From contig NZ_JAMXST010000001.1 of the NCBI RefSeq assembly GCF_024124905.1, positions 62,001-126,000 on the forward strand: a DNA stretch of 64,000 bases, written 5' to 3'. The notes under the pieces were generated by a model, which worked only from the letters and a program-made list of their open reading frames with translations, was not told the DNA's origin and made no database searches. A program made the position numbers and the translations under genes. Below, one piece after another: positions 57,367 to 64,000 of this stretch; positions within the stretch are counted from its first letter, which is position 1, and each line of letters opens with the position of its first letter. This DNA comes from Cellulosimicrobium cellulans. Its GTDB lineage: Bacteria; Actinomycetota; Actinomycetes; Actinomycetales; Cellulomonadaceae.

Positions 57367-59277
57367 TCACACCCAGGACAGGACGGCGACCGAACGCGCG
57401 GGCAGGTCCACGTGGCGCCGGTGCACGGTCGTCTCCGGGTCCCACGCCGCGAGCAGGCGCGGCGTGCCGCCGAGCGCGAGCCGGAGCCGACGGCGCTCCT
57501 CGCCGAGGTTGACCGCGACCGCGACGGTCCGACGGTCCACGACGAACGCGGGACCGCCGCGCGGCGCCGACGCCGACGCCGTCTCCTCGCCCGAGGCGTC
57601 GTCGTCCACGCCCCCGGGGCCGTGCACGCGCACGACCGAGAGGTCGCCCGAGCGGACGTCCGGCCGCGCCCGCAGCGCCACCAGCGTCCGGTACCAGGCG
57701 AGCAGGCGCGCGTGCTCGCCGCGGTCGCGCTCGGACCAGTCGAGGACGCTCGCGTCGCGGGTCGCCGGGTCCTGCGGGTCGGGCACGGGCGCGCCGTCGC
57801 CCCACCCGTGGTCGGCGAACTCCGCGGCCCGCCCGCGCCGGACCGCCTCGGCGAGCTCCGGCTCGACGTGGTCGGTGAAGAACTGCCACGGCGTCGACGC
57901 GCCCCACTCCTCGCCCATGAAGAGCAGCGGGGTGAAGGGCGAGACCAGGACGAGCGCCGCGGCCACGGCGAGCCCGCCGCCGTCGAGCGTGGCCGACGTC
58001 CGGTCCCCGGACGCGCGGTTGCCCACCTGGTCGTGGTTCTGGGAGCTCACGACGAACGCGTGCCCGTCGGTCCCCGCCGGGACGGGGTGGCCCCAGGAGC
58101 GACCGCGGAAGGTGGAGAACGTGCCGTCGTGCACGAACACGCCCGTGAGCGCCTTGCGCAGCACCGCGACGGAGCCGAAGTCGACGTAGTAGCCCTGCCG
58201 CTCGCCCGTGAGGAGCGCGTGCACGGCGTGGTGGACGTCGTCGGCCCACTGGGCGCGCATGCCGCGACCGCCCTGCTCCACGCCCGTCACGGTCGCCGGG
58301 TCGTTCTCGTCCGACTCGGCGACGAGCGTGAGCGGGCGCCCCAGCTCCTGCTCCACGCGGTCGACGCGTCGCGCGAGCTCCGCGAGCAGGTGCGTGGGGG
58401 AGTCGTCGACGAGGGCGTGCACGGCGTCGAGGCGCAGCGCGTCGACGTGGAACTCGACGAACCACCGCTCGGCGTTGTCGATCACCCACTCGCGCACCTC
58501 CCGGCTGCCCGGCCGGTCGAGGTTCACCGCCGCGCCCCAGGGGGTCGTGTGCGCGTCGGTGAAGTACGGGCCGAACTCCGGCAGGTAGTTGCCCGACGGC
58601 CCGAGGTGGTTGTAGACGACGTCGAGCACGATCGCGAGGCCCCGGGCGTGGGCGGCGTCCACGAACCGCTGCAGGGCGCGGGGCCCCCCGTACGGCTCGT
58701 GCACCGCGTACAGGTGCACGCCGTCGTAGCCCCAGCCCCGCTCGCCGCCGAACGCCGCGACCGGCAGGAGCTCGACCGCGCCGACGCCCAGGTCGACGAG
58801 GTGGTCGAGCCGGTCGATCGCGGCGTCGAGCGTGCCCTGCGGCGTGAACGTGCCCACGTGCAGCTCGTAGACGACCTCGCCCCGCACGTCGCGGCCCGCC
58901 CACGCGTCGTCGGTCCAGGCGTACGTCGCGTCGAACGTGCGGCTCGGACCGTGCACGCCGTACGGCTGCCACGGGCTGCGGGGGTCGGGCCGGCCCGGTC
59001 CGCCGTCGACCGCGTAACCGTAGTCCGTGCCCCACGGCAGCTCGTGGTCGTAGCCCCACCACCCGGGCACGTGCGCCCCCACGAGGCGCAGCGGGAGCCG
59101 CTGCGCGCCCTCGAACGTCCCGGAGCCCGGCTCGGGCAGGAGCAGCTCGACGCTGCGCGCCGTCGGCGCCCACACGACCGGCCGCGGCCCGGGCACCGAG
59201 AGCATGGGGGTCGACCGAGGCGGGGGGACGCGAGGTGGCGGGATCCCGGGCACCGGGCTCGTCGGGTCGGTCGTCAT
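57367..59277 (-). CDS. treZ: Malto-oligosyltrehalose trehalohydrolase
   Basis: 636 aa GH13 enzyme that releases trehalose from the end product of TreY. It has an N-terminal CBM48-like domain (WAPTARSVELLL), the catalytic nucleophile in VDALRLDAVHAL, the acid/base Glu in LVAESDEND, and the third acidic residue in SSQNHDQVGNRASGDR. A C-terminal beta domain ends SVAVLSWV. ATG at 59277 overlaps the treY stop by 4 nt. The first 25 residues are Pro-rich and may be extra; Met26 (MLSVPGPRPVVW) is an alternative start. Confidence 0.94.
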   Translation of the reverse strand: MTTDPTSPVPGIPPPRVPPPRSTPMLSVPGPRPVVWAPTARSVELLLPEPGSGTFEGAQRLPLRLVGAHVPGWWGYDHELPWGTDYGYAVDGGPGRPDPRSPWQPYGVHGPSRTFDATYAWTDDAWAGRDVRGEVVYELHVGTFTPQGTLDAAIDRLDHLVDLGVGAVELLPVAAFGGERGWGYDGVHLYAVHEPYGGPRALQRFVDAAHARGLAIVLDVVYNHLGPSGNYLPEFGPYFTDAHTTPWGAAVNLDRPGSREVREWVIDNAERWFVEFHVDALRLDAVHALVDDSPTHLLAELARRVDRVEQELGRPLTLVAESDENDPATVTGVEQGGRGMRAQWADDVHHAVHALLTGERQGYYVDFGSVAVLRKALTGVFVHDGTFSTFRGRSWGHPVPAGTDGHAFVVSSQNHDQVGNRASGDRTSATLDGGGLAVAAALVLVSPFTPLLFMGEEWGASTPWQFFTDHVEPELAEAVRRGRAAEFADHGWGDGAPVPDPQDPATRDASVLDWSERDRGEHARLLAWYRTLVALRARPDVRSGDLSVVRVHGPGGVDDDASGEETASASAPRGGPAFVVDRRTVAVAVNLGEERRRLRLALGGTPRLLAAWDPETTVHRRHVDLPARSVAVLSWV

Positions 59278-61910
59278 GGCGCGTCCCCCGCGGGCTCCCG
59301 GGCCTCGCGCGGGCTCGCGACGGCGACGGCCGCCGCGTCGTCCTGGTCGACGAGGAGCGCGACCGGCAGGTCGGCGAGCAGGTCGGCCACGCGCACCGTG
59401 CCGGACGCGTGCTCCCGCCCGGTGAGCACGTCGACCCACGCCCCCGTGTCCGGGGGGAGCGCGACGACGTGGTCGCGCCACCCGCCCAGCCGGTCGACCG
59501 TGCCGGCCAGCCGCGTGGCGACGGTCACGACGCGCGCGACGTCCGCCTCACCGCGGCCCCGCGCGGTGCGCGCGAACGCGAGCGCGCACGGCGTCGACGA
59601 CGCGACGGGCGCGTACCCGGCGCCGTCGCCCACGAACGCGCCGGCCAGGGCGCGGCGCAGCCGCAGCGCGCGCGCCGTGACGAGCAGCTTCTCGTCCGCG
59701 AGCGTGCGTGCGGGGGCCCCGCCGTCGAGCCGCTCGAGCCGCTCGGTCAGCGCCCCGACGTCCACCGGGCGGCGGTTGTCGGGGTCCACGAGGGTCGGCG
59801 CGTACGACTCCGCGCCCTGGTACACGTCCGCGACGCCGGGCGCCGTGAGCCGCACGAGCGTGATCCCGAGGCTCGCGGCGCGCAGCTCCTCGCGGTGGTC
59901 GCGGGACCACCGGGCGAACGCGCGGGTCACCGCGGGGTCGGCGAGCGCGCGCCGCGCGAGGTCCGCGACGGCCTCCTCGTAGGCGTCGTCCGGGCTCGTC
60001 CACGACGTCGCGACCTTCGCCTCGCGCAGCGCCTTGCGCAGGTAGTCGACGAGGCGGTCGGGCGCGATCGACGCGCCGGACGGGCCGTCCGACGCGCCGT
60101 CGGCCGGGTCGGCCTCGGCGCCCGCGTCGGGCAGCCACGTCCCCGCGACCGTCTGCCACAGCAGGTTCTCCGCGAGGCCGTCCACGAGCGCCCCGCGGTA
60201 CGGGGCCGTCGCCGCGCGGACCTCGTCGACGAGCCGCGACCAGCCCGCCGCGTCCTCGGACAGCACCCCGAGCGCCGCGCGCGTGTCCTCACCGCGCTTG
60301 GTGTCGTGCGTCGACCCCGCCGTGAGGGCGTGCGGCGTGAGCGCGGCGAACCGCTGCGCGAACGCGTGCCAGTCGTGCACGCCGAGGCTGAACCGGTCCG
60401 GCTCGCCCCCCACCTCGCACAGGCTCACGAGCTCGGTCCACCGGTAGAACGCGGTGTCCTCCACCCCCTTCGCCGTCACCGCGCCGCAGACCTGCTGGAA
60501 CCGCACCACGAGCTCGTCGCGGCGCGCCTCGCGGCGCCGACCCGCGCTCCCGACCTCCCGGCCCAGCACGAGGTCGACCACCACGTCGAGCGTCTCCGCG
60601 CGCTGCGGGTCGAGGCGGGCCCGGGCGCGCGCGGCGGCGTCCTCGACCGCACGGACCGCCTCGTGCCGTGGCGGGGTGCCCGGCACCACGTAGGCCCGGT
60701 ACCGGTCGAACGCGACGAGCAGCTCGCGCAGGCACTGGTGCAGTCCGCGCCACGTGTGGTCGCGCAGGCGCGGGTCGTCGTGGCAGACGGCGGCCGCGAG
60801 GTCGGTCAGGCGGTGCAGCTCCGCGTAGAGCGGGCCCGCGACGACCTCGCGCTTCGCCTCCTCGACGAGCGCCCCCAGCCCGCCCGGCACGGCGCCCGTG
60901 AGGCGGGTCATCACCGCGTCCAGACCGGACCGGCCGCCGGGGTCGACGAAGAGCTGCTGCAGCCGCCACGCGACGTCGTAGCCCGTGGTCCCCACCGTCG
61001 CCCAGTCCGGGGGCACCTGCTCCTCGCCCGCGAGGATCTTCTCCACGACGACCCACGCGCCGTCGGTACGGTCGGCGAGACGCCGGAGGTACTGTGCCGG
61101 GTCGGCGAGGCCGTCCGGGTGGTCGATGCGCAGGCCGTCGACCGTGCCGTCCGTGACGAGGCCGAGCACGAGCGCGTGCGTCGCGTCGAACACCTCCTCG
61201 TCCTCGACCCGGACTGCGACGAGCGACCCGACGTCGAAGAAGCGCCGGTAGTTGAGCTCCTCGTCGCCCACGCGCCAGTACGCGAGGCGGTAGTGCTGAC
61301 GCTCCACCAGCTCGGTGAGCGGCAGGTCCTCGGTGCCCGCCCGCACCGGGAAGACGTGGTCGTAGTACCGCAGCACGGGCCGCGGCCCCGGCGACCCGGG
61401 GACCTCGACCTCGTCGACCGTGATCTCGCCCGCCGCGAGCACGTCGCCCAGGCGCGCGCCGAGGACCGGCATGAGCACAGCGCCCTCGCCCGCCGACCAG
61501 TCGACGTCGAACCACCGGGCGTACGGCGAGTCGGCGCCGTCCTCGAGGACCGACCACAGCGCGTGGTTGTGCCACGCGGGCGTCGGCACCGCCATGTGGT
61601 TCGGCACGACGTCGAGCACCAGGCCCAGGCTCGCCGCCCGGGCGCTCGCGGCCAGGCGCCCCAGACCCTCGCGCCCGCCCAGTTCCGCGCTCACGCGCGT
61701 GTGGTCGACGACGTCGTAGCCGTGGGTCGAGCCGGGCGCGGCCTGGAGCACGGGGGAGAGGTAGAGGTGCGTGACCCCGAGCGACGCGAGGTAGGGCACC
61801 TGGCGCGCGGCGTCGTCGAACGTGAGGCCGGGGCCGAGCTGCAGGCGGTACGTCGAGACGGGGACGCGGGGCGGCGCGCCGGGCGTGCCGACGTCGGGCG
61901 TGGCCGTCAT
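59274..61910 (-). CDS. treY: Malto-oligosyltrehalose synthase
   Basis: 878 aa GH13 enzyme that converts the reducing-end alpha-1,4 bond of maltodextrins to the alpha-1,1 bond of trehalose. Motifs include PVSTYRLQLGPGLTF at the N-terminus, VLDVVPNHMA, DGLRIDHPDGLADP (nucleophile), VVEKILAGEE (acid/base) and TAGSTHDTKRGEDTRA. The length is normal for actinobacteria. ATG at 61910 overlaps the glgX stop by 4 nt, so glgX, treY and treZ form one coupled operon. Confidence 0.95.
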   Translation of the reverse strand: MTATPDVGTPGAPPRVPVSTYRLQLGPGLTFDDAARQVPYLASLGVTHLYLSPVLQAAPGSTHGYDVVDHTRVSAELGGREGLGRLAASARAASLGLVLDVVPNHMAVPTPAWHNHALWSVLEDGADSPYARWFDVDWSAGEGAVLMPVLGARLGDVLAAGEITVDEVEVPGSPGPRPVLRYYDHVFPVRAGTEDLPLTELVERQHYRLAYWRVGDEELNYRRFFDVGSLVAVRVEDEEVFDATHALVLGLVTDGTVDGLRIDHPDGLADPAQYLRRLADRTDGAWVVVEKILAGEEQVPPDWATVGTTGYDVAWRLQQLFVDPGGRSGLDAVMTRLTGAVPGGLGALVEEAKREVVAGPLYAELHRLTDLAAAVCHDDPRLRDHTWRGLHQCLRELLVAFDRYRAYVVPGTPPRHEAVRAVEDAAARARARLDPQRAETLDVVVDLVLGREVGSAGRRREARRDELVVRFQQVCGAVTAKGVEDTAFYRWTELVSLCEVGGEPDRFSLGVHDWHAFAQRFAALTPHALTAGSTHDTKRGEDTRAALGVLSEDAAGWSRLVDEVRAATAPYRGALVDGLAENLLWQTVAGTWLPDAGAEADPADGASDGPSGASIAPDRLVDYLRKALREAKVATSWTSPDDAYEEAVADLARRALADPAVTRAFARWSRDHREELRAASLGITLVRLTAPGVADVYQGAESYAPTLVDPDNRRPVDVGALTERLERLDGGAPARTLADEKLLVTARALRLRRALAGAFVGDGAGYAPVASSTPCALAFARTARGRGEADVARVVTVATRLAGTVDRLGGWRDHVVALPPDTGAWVDVLTGREHASGTVRVADLLADLPVALLVDQDDAAAVAVASPREAREPAGDAP

Positions 61911-64000
61911 CGCAGCGGGGGCCGGGTCAGGACGATGACGCTGCGGCCCGTCACGGAGACCGTGTCGCCCGGGCGCAGGGCGTCGCCGACGTCCACCGTG
62001 CCGTCGGTGTCCAGCACGACGTCCCACCCCTCGCCGTACCGCGCGGGCGGCACGGTGAACTCGAGCGCGTCGGAGTGGGCGTTGAGCAGCAGGAGGAACG
62101 AGTCGTCGACGATCGGCTCGCCGCGCCGGTCCTTCTCGGGGATCGCGTCGCCGTTGAGGAACACCATGACGGTGCGCGCGTAGGCGTGGTCCCAGTCCTG
62201 CTGGTCCATGCGCGAGCCGGTGATGTCGAGCCACTCGATGTCCGGCAGCTCGTCGTCGACGGTCCCGGAGCCGCCGCGGCCCAGGAAGAAGCGCCGCCGG
62301 TGCAGCACGGGGTGGTCGCGCCGCAGCCACACCACGCGGCGGGCGAAGTCGAGCAGCGCGGCCCGCTCGTCGTCGAGGCCCTCCTCGCCGCCCCAGTCCA
62401 TCCACGTGATCGCGTTGTCCTGGCAGTAGCCGTTGTTGTTGCCGCCCTGCGTGCGCGCGATCTCGTCGCCGTGCGCGAGCATGGGCACGCCCTGGGAGAG
62501 CAGGAGGGTCGCGAGGAAGTTGCGGCGCTGGCGCGCGCGGAGCTCTCGCACCTCGGGGTCGTCGGTCGGCCCCTCCGCCCCGCAGTTCCAGGACCGGTTG
62601 TGGCTCTCGCCGTCGTTGTTGCCCTCGCCGTTGGCCTCGTTGTGCTTCTCGTCGTAGGACACGAGGTCGTTGAGCGTGAAACCGTCGTGCGCGGTGACGA
62701 AGTTGATCGACGCGATGGGCTTGCGACCGCTGTGCTCGTAGAGGTCTGACGAGCCGGTGAGGCGGCTCGCGAGCTCGGGCAGCGTGGAGGGCTCGCCGCG
62801 CCAGAAGTCGCGCACGGTGTCCCGGTACTGCCCGTTCCACTCGGTCCACAGCGGCGGGAAGCCGCCCACCTGGTAGCCGCCGTCGCCGAGGTCCCACGGC
62901 TCGGCGATGAGCTTGACCTGGGAGATCACCGGGTCCTGCTGGACGATGTCGAAGAAGGCCGAGAGGCGGTCGACCTCGTGGAACTGCCGGGCCAGGGTCG
63001 CCGCGAGGTCGAAGCGGAACCCGTCCACGTGCATCTCGGTCACCCAGTACCGCAGCGAGTCCATGATGAGCTGGAGCACGTGCGGCGAGCGCATGAGCAG
63101 CGAGTTGCCCGTGCCCGTGGTGTCGAAGTAGTGCGCCTCGTCGCCGTCGACCAGGCGGTAGTACGCCTTGTTGTCGATGCCGCGGAAGCTCAGCGTCGGG
63201 CCCAGGTGGTTGCCCTCCGCGGTGTGGTTGTAGACGACGTCGAGGATGACCTCGATGCCCGCCTCGTGCAGGGCCTTGACCATGGTCTTGAACTCCATGA
63301 CCTGCTGCCCGCGCGTGCCGTACGCCGCGTACCCGTTGTGGGGCGCGAAGAAGCCGATGGTGTTGTAGCCCCAGTAGTTCGACAGGCCCTTCTCGACGAG
63401 CGTGGGGTCGTTGACGAACTGGTGCACCGGCATGAGCTCGACCGCCGTGACGCCGAGCGTCACGAGGTGCTCGACGACGGCCGGGTGGGCCATGCCGGCG
63501 TACGTGCCGCGCAGGTCGTCCGGCACGTCCGGGTGGAGCATCGTCATGCCCTTGACGTGCGCCTCGTAGATGACGCTGTCGTGGTAGTCCCGGTTCGGCG
63601 GGCGGTCGTGACCCCAGTCGAAGTACGGGTTGATGACGACCGAGACCATCGTGTGCCCGGCCGAGTCGTCGTCGTTGAGCGGGGGAGCGGGCGGGGGCGC
63701 GTCGTCCGCGTCGGCGCCCTCGGGTGCCTCGTCCGCCGGTGCCGCGTCGCCGGCGTCGGCGAAGCGGTAGGAGAACAGCGACTCGTCGCCGTCGACCTGT
63801 CCTTCGATCGCCTTCGCGTACGGGTCGAGGAGCAGCTTGGCCGGGTTGCACCGGTGACCGTTCGCCGGGTCGTACGGCCCGTGCACGCGGTAGCCGTAGC
63901 GCGTGCCGGGGCCCTTCCCGGGCAGGTAGACGTGCCAGACGTGCGCGTCCACCTCCTCGAGGTCGACGCGCGTCTCGGTGCCGTCGTCGCCGAGGAGGCA
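61907..64000 (-). CDS. glgX: Glycogen debranching enzyme GlgX/TreX, 5' end beyond window
   Basis: 697 codons are visible, including the stop side; the N-terminus lies past position 64000 and the frame is still open there. It is an isoamylase-type GH13 enzyme that removes branches from glycogen, supplying maltodextrins to TreY. Motifs are YLPGKGPGTRYGYRVHGPYD, DVVYNHTAEGN, VDGFRFDLAATL (nucleophile), IAEPWDLGDGGYQVG (acid/base) and VTAHDGFTLNDLVSY. A Glu/Asp/Ala/Pro-rich loop (63665-63760) near the N-terminal side is an insertion. It is the first visible gene of the treY-treZ-ppk2 operon. Confidence 0.94.
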   Translation of the reverse strand, partial: CLLGDDGTETRVDLEEVDAHVWHVYLPGKGPGTRYGYRVHGPYDPANGHRCNPAKLLLDPYAKAIEGQVDGDESLFSYRFADAGDAAPADEAPEGADADDAPPPAPPLNDDDSAGHTMVSVVINPYFDWGHDRPPNRDYHDSVIYEAHVKGMTMLHPDVPDDLRGTYAGMAHPAVVEHLVTLGVTAVELMPVHQFVNDPTLVEKGLSNYWGYNTIGFFAPHNGYAAYGTRGQQVMEFKTMVKALHEAGIEVILDVVYNHTAEGNHLGPTLSFRGIDNKAYYRLVDGDEAHYFDTTGTGNSLLMRSPHVLQLIMDSLRYWVTEMHVDGFRFDLAATLARQFHEVDRLSAFFDIVQQDPVISQVKLIAEPWDLGDGGYQVGGFPPLWTEWNGQYRDTVRDFWRGEPSTLPELASRLTGSSDLYEHSGRKPIASINFVTAHDGFTLNDLVSYDEKHNEANGEGNNDGESHNRSWNCGAEGPTDDPEVRELRARQRRNFLATLLLSQGVPMLAHGDEIARTQGGNNNGYCQDNAITWMDWGGEEGLDDERAALLDFARRVVWLRRDHPVLHRRRFFLGRGGSGTVDDELPDIEWLDITGSRMDQQDWDHAYARTVMVFLNGDAIPEKDRRGEPIVDDSFLLLLNAHSDALEFTVPPARYGEGWDVVLDTDGTVDVGDALRPGDTVSVTGRSVIVLTRPPLR

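Overview
The window is very GC-rich chromosomal DNA from an actinobacterium. Many genes use GTG starts. Actinobacteria-restricted families are present (SepH, DUF3093, DUF3159, DUF3710, DUF4193, DUF5998, DUF3000), together with a GuaB1-type enzyme. Gene order from the inositol-phosphatase gene to the RNA methyltransferase gene (12854-22823) resembles, from memory, the Mycobacterium tuberculosis block around suhB, dut, ceoC/ceoB and Rv2689c-Rv2690c. The ribonuclease D, DUF3000 and dxs genes belong to the same neighbourhood there. The lineage looks like Micrococcales (Cellulomonas/Cellulosimicrobium type). I base that on the fermentative pflBA pair, the treYZ/glgX operon and a D-aspartate-ligase-like cell-wall gene; the genus is a guess. 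I see no rRNA, tRNA, insertion sequence, prophage or CRISPR array.

Layout. 1-5146 (minus): start of a cupin gene, a zinc alcohol dehydrogenase, a PAS-SpoIIE phosphatase and a topoisomerase IV-type A subunit. 5362-10768 (plus): a GNAT/acyl-CoA-synthetase fusion, a DUF5998 protein, an alkaline-phosphatase-superfamily enzyme and thymidine kinase. 10810-21318: sepH, a TRIC-type channel, an inositol-phosphatase-family enzyme, DUF4193, DUF3093, dut, DUF3710, an OB-fold protein, DUF3159, two TrkA/RCK proteins and a KimA-like permease; the last three look like one potassium-uptake unit. 21435-33004: a TrmA-family RNA methyltransferase, a small Cys-tailed protein, aconitase, a DUF1801-like protein, NUDIX, guaB1, dxs, a HAD protein and a YbdK-type ligase.

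33005-36783 is a fermentation island: pflB and pflA sit behind a Rex/CRP-type dyad. It is followed by a compact three-gene unit: ribbon-helix-helix antitoxin, Doc toxin and SNF2 helicase (36881-39694). 39743-47830 holds a PIG-L deacetylase, a lipoprotein, a fadB/fadA pair, a FemX-like transferase, ribonuclease D and a DUF3000 protein. 48095-53789 holds gnd, a DegT-family PLP protein and a probable D-aspartate branch locus for peptidoglycan (ATP-grasp ligase, HAD protein, Asp/Glu racemase). 53848-64000 ends with a small unknown protein, a RibD-like reductase, zapE, and an operon glgX-treY-treZ-ppk2 that turns glycogen into trehalose beside a polyphosphate kinase.

A striking window-wide feature is transcription-start architecture. 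About twenty genes have a TANNNT-type -10 box ending only 5-8 nt before the start codon, with no Shine-Dalgarno sequence. This predicts leaderless mRNAs. Genes with real leaders and ribosome-binding sites (acnA, pflB, gnd, dxs, the DUF3710 gene and the toxin unit) are the ones where operators or leader hairpins are visible.
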